Notes: a model not told the origin generated them from the letters alone. Positions 8,640 to 18,445 are shown, numbered from the stretch's first letter. The stretch: 64,000 bases of DNA from DATCYX01 sp963714425 (GCA_963714425.1 CAVQOI010000004.1:310001-374000); one strand, 5' to 3'. Numbers and translations are program-made.

Positions 8640-9683
8640 ATGGGTGGGGAAAAACCTACATCTTTCATTGCGCGCCATTTAGGCGTGCTCGTCTTAATAG
8701 CTTTGAGCGTGCTGCTGATTGCACCGGGCGTGCGCAATCTGTCATTTAATGTATGGACGGGATCACTGGCAACTGGGTTATGCTTCGGCCTGGTTGCGCT
8801 GGGGGTTTACATCACTTTTCGTGTCCTCAATTTTCCAGACCTGACCATCGATGGAAGCTTCCCACTGGGGGCATCCGTCGCTGCGGCTATGATCACCGCA
8901 GGCGCAAGCCCGTTCCTTAGCTTGCCGGTCGCTTTTCTGGGGGGATCTCTGGCAGGTGCCGCCACTGCAGTAATCGCCAATAAGCTCAAGATTCATAGCT
9001 TGCTTGCTTCCATCCTGACTACAACAGCCCTGATTAGCATCAACCTGCGCGTCATGGGACGCTCAAATATCCCCCTGCTCAACGAACCCACAATCTTCTC
9101 CCCCTTTTCACAACAATTCCGACAAGGGTTGACCGCGTGGGGAGGTGATGCACTGCAAAGATCATCCACCAATTTACTGGCAATCCTGGTTGCTGCCATC
9201 ATAATTATCCTGATTAAACTGCTTTTCGATTGGTTCATGCTCACCGAGCTTGGCCTGGCGATGCAGGCGACGGGTTCTAACCCTCAATTAATTCGCTCGT
9301 TGGGAACCGACACAAATAAAATGATCGTGCTTGGACTTGCCCTCAGCAATGGATTGGTGGGATTCTCGGGTGCGCTTTTCGCGCAGTACCAAGGATTTGC
9401 TGACGTCAATATGGGCCAGGGATTGATCATCGCTGGACTGGCAGCCGTCATCGTTGGTGAAACGATCTTCCGTCCCAAAAGGATCGCCAGCGCCACAGTG
9501 GCCGTCATCCTGGGTATGATCATCTACCGGATTGCCATCGCTGCAGCTCTGAACATCAAGCTGCCGCTCCCCGGAGATCAGGTCTTCCGAATCAGTGCGC
9601 AAGACATCAAGCTGGCAACCGCTGCGATCGTGCTGGTCGCCCTCTGGGTGAGCACATTGCAGAAACGCAGGAAGATTATATAA
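8640..9683 (+). CDS. ABC transporter permease (TrpX/TrpY-type uptake system)
   Basis: 347 residues from the ATG at 8640; a TTG two codons earlier is possible. About nine hydrophobic segments (LGVLVLIALSVLLIAPGV, GLCFGLVALGVYITFRVLNF, LLAILVAAIIIILIKLLF). The LNFPDLTIDGSFPLGA segment and the later GLVGFSGALFAQYQGFADVNMG are typical of permeases of the branched-chain amino acid/purine type that pair with TrpX-like binding proteins. It forms the inner-membrane channel with the ATPase two bases downstream and the lipoprotein at 10553. The substrate may be an amino acid, a nucleoside or a vitamin; the sequence does not decide. Confidence 0.88.
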   Translation: MGGEKPTSFIARHLGVLVLIALSVLLIAPGVRNLSFNVWTGSLATGLCFGLVALGVYITFRVLNFPDLTIDGSFPLGASVAAAMITAGASPFLSLPVAFLGGSLAGAATAVIANKLKIHSLLASILTTTALISINLRVMGRSNIPLLNEPTIFSPFSQQFRQGLTAWGGDALQRSSTNLLAILVAAIIIILIKLLFDWFMLTELGLAMQATGSNPQLIRSLGTDTNKMIVLGLALSNGLVGFSGALFAQYQGFADVNMGQGLIIAGLAAVIVGETIFRPKRIASATVAVILGMIIYRIAIAAALNIKLPLPGDQVFRISAQDIKLATAAIVLVALWVSTLQKRRKII

Positions 9684-9685
9684 AC

Positions 9686-10486
9686 ATGCTCGAGATTCGT
9701 ACTCTCCACCAAGTTTTCAATCCTGGTAGCGGAAACGAGATCTATGGTCTACGTGGGATCGACCTGACGATACCACGGCACCAGTTTGCCACCCTGATCG
9801 GAAGCAACGGTTCTGGGAAAACGACGCTGTTCAACCTGATCGCCGGCGTTTTCCCTCCTACCAGGGGACAAATTTTAATCGATGGCGAAGACGTCACTGG
9901 CTGGCCAGAATATCGCCGCGCCTCTCTTGTTGGGCGTGTTTTCCAGGATCCATTGATGGGGACGGCTGATTCTATGACGATCGCAGAGAACCTGACCCTT
10001 GCGTTGTTGCGCAGCCGGCCTCTGCGACTGACCCAGGGCGTCACACGCCACCGCAGGAAGACTTTCCAGGAGATGCTGGCATCCATCGGTTTAGGACTTG
10101 AAGACCGGCTGGACACACGGGTGAATCTGCTCAGCGGGGGTCAACGCCAAGCGCTCACTTTATTGATGGCATCCCTCACAAAACCAAAGATCTTGCTGCT
10201 CGACGAACACACTGCTGCACTAGACCCTGAGACCGCCATTCGGATCATTGGGTTGACTGACCATCTGGTGCGCAGCTACAGCCTGACAACGATTATGATC
10301 ACGCACAATTTGAAGCTCGCCTTGACCTATGGTGAGCGAATGTTGATGCTGGATAGGGGCAAGCTTGTCCTTGACCTCAACGGTGAAGAGAAAGCCAGCA
10401 TGTCCGTGCAAGATTTATTGAATAAATTCGCAAAAGTTCGCCAGGAACAGATCCTTGATGACAAAATGCTCCTGGTGGATTATTAG
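9686..10486 (+). CDS. ABC transporter ATP-binding protein
   Basis: 266 residues. Complete nucleotide-binding domain: Walker A GSNGSGKTT, Q loop in VFQDPLMG, signature LSGGQRQALTLL, Walker B ILLLDEHTAALDP (Glu followed by His rather than the usual Pro-Thr), and switch His in MITHNLKLAL. Energises the permease encoded immediately upstream. The middle gene of the three-gene importer operon. Confidence 0.93.
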   Translation: MLEIRTLHQVFNPGSGNEIYGLRGIDLTIPRHQFATLIGSNGSGKTTLFNLIAGVFPPTRGQILIDGEDVTGWPEYRRASLVGRVFQDPLMGTADSMTIAENLTLALLRSRPLRLTQGVTRHRRKTFQEMLASIGLGLEDRLDTRVNLLSGGQRQALTLLMASLTKPKILLLDEHTAALDPETAIRIIGLTDHLVRSYSLTTIMITHNLKLALTYGERMLMLDRGKLVLDLNGEEKASMSVQDLLNKFAKVRQEQILDDKMLLVDY

Positions 10487-10552
10487 ATGTCATCCCCAAT
10501 AAGGTCATGAGGGGGGTAAGAACCCTTAGACCGACACCTCAAGGAGGCTAGC

Positions 10553-11644
10553 ATGTTTAAGAAACACTGGATCGTCTCATTTCTGCTCATCCTGCTGGTT
10601 CTAACAAGTTGTACCTCGCCCGGGAGCTCGCCTACTGGAGAACCGCCGGAGGTCGCAACTGAGGAACCGATGAGCACGGAAGCACCAGCAGAACCCACCG
10701 AGCCACCTGTGCCGACATCCCCCCCAGAGGAAGAGAAGATTGTCATCGGTATGATGACCATCGTCAGCCACCCATCTCTGGATGCGATCAAACAGGGGGC
10801 GATTGACGCCCTGGCAGAGGCGGGGTACGAGGACGGCATAAATATCGAAATAATCGCCCGGAATGCCGAGGGTGACATGGCCACGTTGAGCACAATCGCA
10901 CAGCAGTTCGTGGACGAACAGGTGGATCTGATTATCGCCACCTCTACCCCGGCTCTGCAGGCTGCTTATAACGCCACGAAAGATCAACAAGGACCGCCGG
11001 TCTTCTTCAACGGTGTCAGCAATCCCTATGCAGCCGGCATCGCCAACGCGCCTGACGACCATCCCGCCTGGGTCATCGGTAACCAGTTGCTCGATCCGGT
11101 GGTCGAAACCATGGCGCTTATCAGCAAAATCAGGCCCGAGACCCAATCCATTGGCTTGATCTATAACCCGTCGGAAGCTAATTCGATGTATCTGGTTGAG
11201 ATCGCCAGAGCCGAAGCAGAGAGAACGGGCATCACACTCGAAGAAGCCACCATTGCAAATAGCAACGAAGTCCAGGTAGCTGCTGAGTCCCTGGTGAGCA
11301 GGAATATTGATGCATTCTTGGCGCTCAGCGATAATACATTGAACTCCGGGTTCGAACCGCTGGTACAGGTTGCAAATGACAACGATATCCTCCTGGTGGG
11401 CACGAGCGCATCTCAACCCCCGCGCGGTGCCGCTGCTTCATACGGCATCGATCCATATGAAGAAGGATTGGATTCCGGCGGCCTGGTGGCGCAGTATCTG
11501 GACGGTTTAATAGATATTGCCCAGACCGAGATCGCTATTCAAGATGCCATCCTGCTAACGGTCAATCCAAAAGCTGCCAGTGAGCAGGGCGCAGAGATCT
11601 CACAGGCTTTGATCGACGAGGCAGATAGTGTGATAGAAGATTAA
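10553..11644 (+). CDS. ABC transporter substrate-binding lipoprotein (TrpX family)
   Basis: 363 residues. Lipoprotein signal peptide with lipobox LTSC (Cys ~21), then a ~40-residue Pro/Glu/Thr-rich linker that holds the domain off the membrane, then a periplasmic-binding-protein type I fold (KIVIGMMTIVSHPSLDAIKQG; DLIIATSTPALQAAY; SIGLIYNPSEANS). This is the pattern of the TrpX/DUF534-like ABC substrate-binding family. RBS AAGGAGG, 7 bases upstream. It lies 66 bases after the ATPase gene and is the last gene of the operon. Confidence 0.92.
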   Translation: MFKKHWIVSFLLILLVLTSCTSPGSSPTGEPPEVATEEPMSTEAPAEPTEPPVPTSPPEEEKIVIGMMTIVSHPSLDAIKQGAIDALAEAGYEDGINIEIIARNAEGDMATLSTIAQQFVDEQVDLIIATSTPALQAAYNATKDQQGPPVFFNGVSNPYAAGIANAPDDHPAWVIGNQLLDPVVETMALISKIRPETQSIGLIYNPSEANSMYLVEIARAEAERTGITLEEATIANSNEVQVAAESLVSRNIDAFLALSDNTLNSGFEPLVQVANDNDILLVGTSASQPPRGAAASYGIDPYEEGLDSGGLVAQYLDGLIDIAQTEIAIQDAILLTVNPKAASEQGAEISQALIDEADSVIED

Positions 11645-11787
11645 CCGTTTCACACAATCATGAACAATTGGATTCAAATGCCGAGTATCCAACCGTTCTG
11701 CTAAACCAGGGGTCAATTACCCGGTGCAACCAATTCAATAGTTTCTCGTAAGCAATGTAGAGCATGTATCAAAAAGGAGTATCTACA

Positions 11788-12012
11788 ATGTCTGACGAGA
11801 AACGACTTTACCGTGCGCAGAATAATCGCATGGTTGGTGGTGTGTGTGCTGGATTGGGGGATTACATTGGCATCGATCCGACTGTGATCCGCCTGCTGTT
11901 CGTCCTGGGCACCTTCCTTGGGGTGGGATCGCTGGTTATCGTGTACCTGGTTATGCTGCTGCTCATCCCAGAAGAGCCGCTGGAGATTCCAGCAGTCCAG
12001 AAAGGCGAATAG
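11788..12012 (+). CDS. PspC-domain membrane protein
   Basis: 74 residues from MSDEKRLYRAQNNRM, chosen over an upstream ATG because AAGGAGT lies 8 bases before it. The whole protein is a PspC domain: the RMVGGVCAGLGDYIGIDPTVIRLLFVL core followed by a Gly/Val/Leu-rich membrane helix (VGSLVIVYLVMLLLIPE). PspC proteins sense or report envelope stress. The toast_rack lipoprotein at 3305-4174 belongs to the same functional theme but is not linked. Confidence 0.9.
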   Translation: MSDEKRLYRAQNNRMVGGVCAGLGDYIGIDPTVIRLLFVLGTFLGVGSLVIVYLVMLLLIPEEPLEIPAVQKGE

Positions 12013-12040
12013 CCGAACCGGCGAATACCCCCACCCTGCC

Positions 12041-12066
12041 ATCCCTCCCCGAAACGGAGGAGGGGA
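12041..12066. repeat. C-rich/G-rich palindromic intergenic repeat, copy 1
   Basis: ATCCCTCCCCG, then AAA, then CGGAGGAGGGGAT forms an imperfect hairpin, preceded by a run of CCCCCACCC. Two related elements lie at 42539-42566 and 44998-45024, all in intergenic DNA. Confidence 0.6.
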
Positions 12067-12073
12067 TAAGAAT

Positions 12074-12122
12074 ACCAAAATCGGGGTTCACGGTTGCTGC
12101 AGCCGTGAACCCCGATTTTGGT
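12074..12122. terminator. Bidirectional terminator, 20-bp perfect stem
   Basis: Arms at 12074-12093 and 12103-12122 are perfectly complementary (CCAAAATCGGGGTTCACGG and its reverse complement), loop TTGCTGCAG. It sits exactly between the stops of the convergent PspC and YwaF-like genes, with A- and T-runs at the stem base on either side. Confidence 0.88.
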
Positions 12123-12865
12123 TACTTCCAGGCAGGTGAGGTGTAGGCCTTGTGGCGGCGGTCACGCAGTGCGAAGGGCAAATATAGCACCAGGCACAGC
12201 AACAGTGCCAGGACCTCCATGCTGAGGATATACCAGGGCCAGGGTCCCAAGACGTCGATCAGGCTGGCGGTGTTCGGCTTGCGAGCGATGAACAGGTAAT
12301 TGCTGCCTATAAGCCAGTTCACCACTGCAATGGCGACCAGGTAAACATTTCCCCAGACCATCACGCGCAGAAGAGAGCTCCAATAGGGGCGGAACCCCTC
12401 GACAAAGGTCAGGTAGATTGCCGCGGTGACGATCGACCCGTGCGATACGATCACCTGGAAGAAGCGGAAATGGGGGAAGCCATACATGCCCGCATCCGGG
12501 GTGAGCAACGCCTGGATGGCGCCGGCAATTCCAAGGAAATATGCGAACTCGAAAATGGCATAGCTGCGTGTGACCAGCATGTAAGCACTCGCCCAAACTA
12601 GGACGCTGCACAGGTGGAAGGGCAGCATAGTCTGGATGGTCCATTGACCGGTGGAGTAGTTCCACAGGTGCCAGGCGACCTCGTTCAAAACCAACAGCCC
12701 CGCTACACCGAAGCGGAAGACCTGTTTTCCACGCGGGCTGAAACGCTTCCGCCCGAGGAAAACAAGCACGTTCACGATCAGCACGACTAGCAGTGCAATC
12801 AGATGCGCCGTACCGAACAGCTCGAAGGGGGCACCCTGGAAATCTTTGGCAAAGAATTGGGGCAT
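12122..12865 (-). CDS. YwaF/TIGR02206-family integral membrane protein
   Basis: 247 residues with six or seven hydrophobic segments. The pattern of the TIGR02206 (YwaF) family is clear: FELFGTAHLIALLVVLIVNV at the start, NEVAWHLWNYSTGQW, LPFHLCSVLVWASAYML, then a repeated aromatic-rich pattern with PHFRFFQVIVSHGSIVTAAIY and a late conserved WPWYILSMEVLALLLCLVLY. The role of this family is not established. Its stop overlaps the last base pair of the bidirectional terminator at 12074-12122. No operon partner downstream or upstream. Confidence 0.85.
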   Translation of the reverse strand: MPQFFAKDFQGAPFELFGTAHLIALLVVLIVNVLVFLGRKRFSPRGKQVFRFGVAGLLVLNEVAWHLWNYSTGQWTIQTMLPFHLCSVLVWASAYMLVTRSYAIFEFAYFLGIAGAIQALLTPDAGMYGFPHFRFFQVIVSHGSIVTAAIYLTFVEGFRPYWSSLLRVMVWGNVYLVAIAVVNWLIGSNYLFIARKPNTASLIDVLGPWPWYILSMEVLALLLCLVLYLPFALRDRRHKAYTSPAWK

Positions 12866-13189
12866 GGCACTTGGCGAGAGTGGAGAGTAGAGAGTTGAGA
12901 ATAGTTAGAATTTTAGATAATGGATTTAGGATTTGGATGTGGGAAGAAAATGATGTGCATGACTAAAATCAGTGTTGTTCGGGTTTCCGTAGGGAGAAAC
13001 ACTGCAGCGATGTTAAAGATACGTGTTGACAAAAAATCTAATTCCCTTGAAAAGGTTCAAAAGGGGGCTCCTAGTGGCGTGCCTAGATTGTCCCAAGGCT
13101 GCTTAGGCCAGCGCCCGGTGATCGCCAGGGCGATCTTGCCTTCATGTGTAAAGGTATTCTCGAGGAAGAGTTTTTAACGCCACTCACCG

Positions 13190-13500
13190 CTTTGCGGGCG
13201 GGTGCTCAGGGTGAAACCTACCTCCTGAGGCTGGATGCCCACCACCGGCTCAAAGGTACTGACCTGCAGGTCGAGCAGCTCGACAACGCTGCGTAGATAG
13301 TCGAGATATTCCTAACCGGTGAGGCGCCCCTGGGTGGTGCTCTGCACGGGGATGCCGGCGATCTCGATGCGCTCGGTGGTGCTGAAAAAGTGCGTGTTGC
13401 GCGGCCACCACGTCGTGGTGTAGCCGATCTGGCGGGCTTCGAGGTTCAGGTAGACCACCCCCATGCGCATGAGGATGGCACATATTTTCTGTTTTTTCAA
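13190..13500 (-). pseudogene. Remnant of an FAD/NAD(P)-dependent oxidoreductase (YpdA-like)
   Basis: Reading leftward from 13500 the frame gives LEARQIGYTTTWWPRNTHFF, then RIEIAGIPVQSTTQGRLTG, a stop at about 13314, and without a shift EYLDYLRSVVELLDLQVSTF and EPVVGIQPQEVGFTL, ending at a second stop near 13177. The aromatic WPRNTxFFSTxERIEIAGIPV block and the EYLxYLRxV helix match the middle of YpdA-type flavin disulfide reductases. The N-terminal Rossmann fold and the whole C-terminal half are absent. With an internal stop and both ends missing it is decayed. The rest of 12866-13543 holds no other gene I can see. Confidence 0.6.
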
Positions 13501-13543
13501 AGCTTAGGTTTTTTAGGGTTATCAGTGGTAAGGGAGAAGTTAT

Positions 13544-14447
13544 TCAGGAATAAGACTGCTCGGCCAGAGCAATGGCGCCTAAGACCCCAGCACGCCCGCC
13601 CAGGGCGGCGGGGACGATATACTCGGCAATGTTTTGCGTAATGGCGGGGGATTGAATGTAGCCGTTGAGCAACGCCCGCACTTTTTGGTGAATGAGAGGG
13701 AATACGCCCGGCTGCTGCATCACCCCGCCGCCGAGGATGATGCGCTGGGGCGAGAGCGTGCAGATGTAATTCTCCAGCGCCAGTGCAATGTAATGCGCTT
13801 CCAAATCCCAGGCGGGGTGGTCGGTGGCGAGTGTCTCAGCTTTTTGACCCCAGCGTTTTTCGATGGCAGGTCCGCTGGCGAGCCCCTCGAAGCAATCTTT
13901 GTGGAAAGGGCAACTCCCAGGGAAGGGGTCTTTTTGCAAGTCGTGGGGTATCAGGATGTGGCCCATCTCCGGGTGGATCAGACCGTGCAGCAGCTTGCCA
14001 TTGACCAGCGCCCCACCGCCGATGCCCGTGCCGATGGTGAGATACAGAACCGGATCGCGTCCCTGACCGGCGCCCCAACGCGCCCTCCGCCAGCGCGGCA
14101 CCATTGACATCTGTATCAAAGGCAACCGGTACATCCAGGGCGCTACGAAGCGTCCCGACGACATCCGCATCCGTCCAGCCTGGCTTGGGCGTGGGGAGGA
14201 TGCGACCAAACGTTGGCGAGGCAGGATCAGGGTCGAGCGGCCCAAAACAGGCAACCCCCAAGGCTGAGAGCGGCTCGTGCTGCTTCTGCTGCTCTCGAAA
14301 GAAGAGGATCGCCTTCTTTAAAGTTTCCTGCGGCGTGGTCGTAGCAAAGCGCGTCTCCCCGCGGATATCACCGGGACCTGTGCCCACCGCACAAATAAAC
14401 TTCGTCCCGCCGCCTTCAATGCCGCCGTAAAGGGGTGCTCTTATCAT
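13544..14447 (-). pseudogene. ROK-family fructokinase, split by a one-base insertion
   Basis: Two overlapping frames make one ROK kinase. The N-terminal frame (from 14447) starts MIRAPLYGGIEGGGTKF, the ATP-binding loop, and reaches DTDVNGAALAEGALG. The other frame continues from about 14072 as GAGQGRDPVLYLTIGTGIGGG, then the zinc-site/fructokinase signature CPFHKDCFEGLASGPAIE, ending at 13544. Removing one C from the four at 14073-14076 restores a single ~300-residue protein. The intact form would phosphorylate fructose (or glucose) with ATP in the cytosol. All active-site blocks survive, so the break is recent or a sequence error. Confidence 0.8.
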
Positions 14448-14569
14448 TAACGGATGTCCCTAAAACGAAGATACTAAGATTTTACCTCGAATGATCTTCG
14501 TATAAAGATGGAGGCTATAAGGTTGTATACATCAGAGGGATGAGGCGCTTTTACACGAGCTTCCCGCTC

Positions 14570-15613
14570 TCACATGTGCCCGATGATGATGCCGTGCGGG
14601 GTCCAGGTATCACACTTTATCCGTGTGACGCGCTTGAAACCGACATCCAGGAGGATACTCTCGTAATCCTTCCAGGGATAGACCATCCCTTCCCCAGCAG
14701 CCACGGAGCGGAAATACACAGTGTCCAGTGCAGCCATGACAGGCCCATCTTCCGAATCGTTGGAGACAGAGCCAACAATAATGACGCGGCCCTTTTCGTG
14801 GAGTGAGTTGTGCGCCTCTTTGAGCAAATAGCGTATTTGGCTATGATTCCAGATCATCAGCTCGTGAAAGAAGAGGACATCATCGAAATCCCTCGGGAAT
14901 CCATCCTTGAAGATGTCACATGCTACAAATTTGATCCTGTCGGCGAGACCTTGCCGGCAGATGTTCTCCTCGCAAATATGCTGTACGGCAGGGAGATCGA
15001 GAATGGTTACTTCCATCTGGGGATTCTTTTCCGCCAGCGCAATTGCATTCCTGCCGCCCCCACCCCCGACGTCAAGCACCCTTCGGGCGGACGAGAAATC
15101 AACCCCCGCCAGGACGTGCGGGACGGCATAATCTGAGTACGTGTTCATATAGAGATAGAAGATGTTCTTTGTCCGCGGGTCAAAGCGGAATTTCTCGTAG
15201 AGCGTCTGCCCTTCTCCGGGATACCGGCGGATTCCCACGTTCTGCCCGGCAACCAACGATTCAAGGTAGTCGATCTGTCCCGGATACACGATGTAAGCCT
15301 GGAACATTACCAGGGCGCTGAACACCTCCCACTCCCCTGCGGAGATCAACTCCTCGATCACCTGAGAATTCGAGTACCTGTCCTCCTCTTTGTTGACCAA
15401 CTTAAGCGCCGTCAATCCCATGAAAAGAGTCCGGATGGATTGTTCATCTATCCTGATGTGGGCGTTAAGTTCCTCAAGGGTTAGCTGGCGGTGTTCGTAT
15501 AAAAGCGGAAAAGCATTCAGCTCGACACCGCTGCGCAGAAGCTGGATTGCGGCAGCTCCATGCACATACAGGAGCAGCTCGTTCATCGAGAGTGGGACGG
15601 GGGTTTCGCTCAT
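14570..15613 (-). CDS. SAM-dependent O-methyltransferase (hydroxyindole/caffeate OMT family)
   Basis: 347 residues. N-terminal ~90 residues form a winged-helix dimerisation domain (LTLEELNAHIRIDEQSIRTL). The methyltransferase core follows with motif I LDVGGGGGRNAIALAEKNP, VTILDLPAVQHICEE, FVACDIFKDGFPRDFDDVLFFHELMI and the His near HNSLHEKGRVIIVG. This is the layout of acetylserotonin/caffeate O-methyltransferases and of CrtF and tetracenomycin-type enzymes. Substrate unknown; there is no biosynthetic cluster nearby. A single-gene transcript, with no clear ribosome site. Confidence 0.85.
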   Translation of the reverse strand: MSETPVPLSMNELLLYVHGAAAIQLLRSGVELNAFPLLYEHRQLTLEELNAHIRIDEQSIRTLFMGLTALKLVNKEEDRYSNSQVIEELISAGEWEVFSALVMFQAYIVYPGQIDYLESLVAGQNVGIRRYPGEGQTLYEKFRFDPRTKNIFYLYMNTYSDYAVPHVLAGVDFSSARRVLDVGGGGGRNAIALAEKNPQMEVTILDLPAVQHICEENICRQGLADRIKFVACDIFKDGFPRDFDDVLFFHELMIWNHSQIRYLLKEAHNSLHEKGRVIIVGSVSNDSEDGPVMAALDTVYFRSVAAGEGMVYPWKDYESILLDVGFKRVTRIKCDTWTPHGIIIGHM

Positions 15614-16389
15614 TGATGATGACTCCTTTGTGCAGTACGTTACCCTTCAATTCCAGGCAACGCTTCCGAGTGACTTGGTGAAATCGATGAAGTTTGCAGC
15701 AGAGGTGGCACAGCAGCAAGAGATGAATCCTGTTTTACGCAGGATAAGTTGACCCGTAGCTGTTGCTTGCAAACCCAACACTGTGGGCTGAGAGAAGGTG
15801 ACTGGACAATGGATTATCTCCGTGTATTAAATTATACAACTGTTCTTCCTGCACATTTCCCCACGATGCTGCAATTAATGCCACCTAACAGCATTGATAA
15901 TCTCACTTCCGTACCCATCAGGCCCGCTTGTGCCGACCCATAACCCGTCCACGATGGTAAACACCGACCTATCGCCCCCATCATCGCAAATGGTTCAAAA
16001 TGGATTTATTTCTCCTGATATATTCTCTTTCACAACCTCTATTGCCTTCGGACGCGACAACATCCGGATCCGATGTCAGCCAAGCCCAGTAATCTGGGTT
16101 AATTCTAGGGATGAAAAATATCTGGTGGATTCCCCATCCGGCAAATATTGTCTCAAGGGCTGAAAATATAATCCAGGCACGCGGTCTGACAGATTAAATT
16201 TTTCAACTCCAATTTCTAAGAAAAATCAGGAACGCTTCTCCTCAGGTTGGATGCGAATCCTTTTGCCATCAGGGTAATAAGAAAGGGTTGCAACACCTAA
16301 AGATCAATCTTGAATCCTAATTACCCTTCTATTAAGGAAGGTATTCAGACAGATCACGACGAAAGGACACAGGACAAAGTTGTAATTAT
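15614..16389. other. Intergenic stretch with no recognisable gene
   Basis: About 780 bases between the methyltransferase start and the stop of the beta-propeller gene. Short open frames exist on both strands but none has a ribosome site, homology that I recognise, or a composition like the neighbours. I see no strong hairpin or promoter. Confidence 0.6.
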
Positions 16390-17946
16390 TCAGCGGATCA
16401 AGGTTGGGAGGAATATGAAATTGGTTAGAGCGATCCCGTCAGGGACATTGAAAACGGTCCCAGCACCCTCTTGGGCACGTGGGGGCGCGCTCGCATCGAG
16501 GATAAAGGATACTGTGAGGGTTGGGTTGACCTGTACAGAAACGTAGTATCTCCCCTCCTCAATACCGTCTGTATTGAGGATGAACAGGAAACTTCCCGAT
16601 AGATCGACGGGCACGTCCCCGATGACATTTCCATTGATGGAGATGTTGGCGGTCCCAAGTGGGGGAAAGAAATGTCCTTCAATGGTAAAAAAGCTACCCG
16701 GGGCACCATTCGGATAGTTGATGGTAAGAATAGGCTCGTCGATGGCAAATACGCTTAGGTACCCCAGCCCAAAGGCCGTGCCATAGATGTTGTGATCGTC
16801 ACTACTCACATCCAACGCTTTGAGGTCAAACGCCCTGGAAAGTATGTCAGTGCATAGGTGACTCAGGTAAGTCAGGTGGCCCGTCTGGGAATCCCTGGAA
16901 AAGCGGTACAAGCCGCTCCTCCAAGTGCTGGAAACGACCACCTCCGCGCCGTTCTCCCGGAAGGCGATCCCGCCTGCATCCGATATGCCATCTGTACAAC
17001 CGGTAACCGCGCCGTCGGCGAAAAATTCCACAAAGGAGAGCGCGCTGGTATTGGTATTCCGGGAAAACACCGCGATCCAGTCCTGTCCACCCACACCTAC
17101 CTCATTGTTCACGTACACGTGATTTCCATCAGGGCTGACTTTGATTGTTTGGGGAGTGCCTAGCCCGTCGACGCCCCCGACCCCATCAAATTTTACTTCC
17201 ACAAAGGTCAATTTCCCAAGATTCTCTGCAGTCTGATTGCGTGAAAACACAGCCACTGCGTCATCGGTCCCTGAGCTGTCGGCTTGCGCCGCTGTGTACA
17301 CGCTTTTCCCATCCGGGCTCACGACCACATCCCGCACCCTGTCAAGCCCATTCACTCCTCCTAACCCATCCGTATGAGATTCGATTAAGGTGAGCCTCCC
17401 TGTGGAGGCGTTCCGGGAAAATACAGCCAGGGTATCGCTGAATAGACCTACCGTATATACGTTCATCCCGTCCGGGCTGATGTCAATGCCAATGGCTCCC
17501 GAAGTGGCCGCGTTGGTTATCATCTCCACAAACGTGAGTGCCCCTGTCGTGGCATTGCGGGAGAACACGGCGACAGCGTTGTTGGTCAAGCCTGCGGTGT
17601 AGACATAATTTCCGTCCGGGCTGATAACCAGGTCGCGGACGCCGTCCAGCCCGTTCACCCCGCCAACTCCATTAAATCTCGCGCCTCCGTACGTCAGCTT
17701 TCCAGTGTTTAGGTCGCGGGTGAACCAAGAGATGGCATCATCAAAGGTGCCGACCGTATAGACATGTTTGTCGTCCGGGCTGACCTCGACAGCATAAATT
17801 CCGTTCAACCCATCAACGCCGTCTACACCGTCTTGATGAGCCTCAATAAGAACGAGATAACCGTTTGCGACCGCAACCGAAAAAGTAACTAAACCGGCTG
17901 CTAGAACGATTAATAGCACGAACTTGATTTTTATTGTGGGTGACAT
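16390..17946 (-). CDS. Secreted beta-propeller protein (YVTN/lactonase-like) with C-terminal FLPxxxR tail
   Basis: 518 residues from MSPTIKIKFVLLIVLAAGL, chosen for its signal peptide and the GGAGG 8 bases upstream; the frame extends 20 codons further. After the signal there are seven or more repeats of the pattern SPDGxxVYTxG...AVFSRN with about 50-residue spacing, as in YVTN/6-phosphogluconolactonase-type propellers. A beta-sandwich (~430-500, NGAPGSFFTIEGHFFP) follows. The last residues are NFIFLPTLIR, a tail also seen in altered form on the protein at 29515. Likely exported and surface-bound; ligand unknown. Confidence 0.8.
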   Translation of the reverse strand: MSPTIKIKFVLLIVLAAGLVTFSVAVANGYLVLIEAHQDGVDGVDGLNGIYAVEVSPDDKHVYTVGTFDDAISWFTRDLNTGKLTYGGARFNGVGGVNGLDGVRDLVISPDGNYVYTAGLTNNAVAVFSRNATTGALTFVEMITNAATSGAIGIDISPDGMNVYTVGLFSDTLAVFSRNASTGRLTLIESHTDGLGGVNGLDRVRDVVVSPDGKSVYTAAQADSSGTDDAVAVFSRNQTAENLGKLTFVEVKFDGVGGVDGLGTPQTIKVSPDGNHVYVNNEVGVGGQDWIAVFSRNTNTSALSFVEFFADGAVTGCTDGISDAGGIAFRENGAEVVVSSTWRSGLYRFSRDSQTGHLTYLSHLCTDILSRAFDLKALDVSSDDHNIYGTAFGLGYLSVFAIDEPILTINYPNGAPGSFFTIEGHFFPPLGTANISINGNVIGDVPVDLSGSFLFILNTDGIEEGRYYVSVQVNPTLTVSFILDASAPPRAQEGAGTVFNVPDGIALTNFIFLPTLIR

Positions 17947-18285
17947 CAGGAACCTCCAGGTGGAACAAATTGTGCCAGGGTGAAGACCCTGATGATGGGA
18001 GCGCATCGGCTATTTCGGATGAATGGGTTATCCTAATTATACAATCATCTGATGAGTCCATAGAATACCTATCCTCGGGTATATTCTGCGTTCCGGGAAG
18101 ACCAGACAGTTTTTCGTAGTTGGAAGGAAGACTCCATATTTCGCTCGAATGCTGTTAGGTCTGGAATTGAACCGGCGATAGATAATTTGCTGAACTAATA
18201 AGGGATATTTCAATCATTATGCAATATTCGTCCGATCAATTGGCAACTCTGCCAGCTGCTCGCGTTCCTGGAACGCATATTACAC

Positions 18286-18317
18286 AAAAAACCGCTTGAC
18301 GTGGATATCAAGCGGTT
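18286..18317 (-). terminator. Terminator of the tRNA-Glu transcript
   Basis: AACCGCTTGA (18290-18299) and TCAAGCGGTT (18308-18317) pair perfectly with an 8-base loop; read leftward it is followed by TTTTTT. It lies 14 bases past the tRNA 3' end. Confidence 0.88.
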
Positions 18318-18330
18318 CATATCTTCTTTG

Positions 18331-18403
18331 TGCCCCCAAGGGGAATCGAACCCCTGTTTTGGCCTTGAGAGGGCCACGTCCTGGGCCGCTAGACGATGGG
18401 GGC
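18331..18403 (-). tRNA. tRNA-Glu (anticodon CTC)
   Basis: 73-base cloverleaf read leftward. Acceptor GCCCCCA pairs with TTGGGGGC at the 3' end; the D arm is GTCTAGCGGCCCAGGAC; anticodon stem TGGCC/GGCCA encloses the loop CTCTCAA, giving anticodon CTC (codon GAG). The T arm is GGGGTTCGATTCCCC. The 3' CCA is not encoded. It has its own promoter (18417-18445) and terminator (18286-18317). Confidence 0.96.
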
Positions 18404-18416
18404 GAAAAGCGCAGCG

Positions 18417-18445
18417 ATTCTACCATGCTGGCAGAGTGGCGTCAA
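18417..18445 (-). promoter_or_regulatory. Sigma-70 type promoter of tRNA-Glu
   Basis: Leftward: -35 TTGACG (18445-18440), 17-base spacer, -10 TAGAAT (18422-18417). The tRNA begins 14 bases beyond the -10. Confidence 0.8.

Noticed and set aside
10601..11416. 271-codon open frame antisense to the substrate-binding lipoprotein
   Set aside because: Shadow of a real gene with signal peptide; composition rich in Arg, His and Cys, typical of antisense frames.
12920..13177. Small rightward gene between YwaF and the oxidoreductase relic
   Set aside because: No ribosome site, no homology recognised; the region appears to be decayed DNA.
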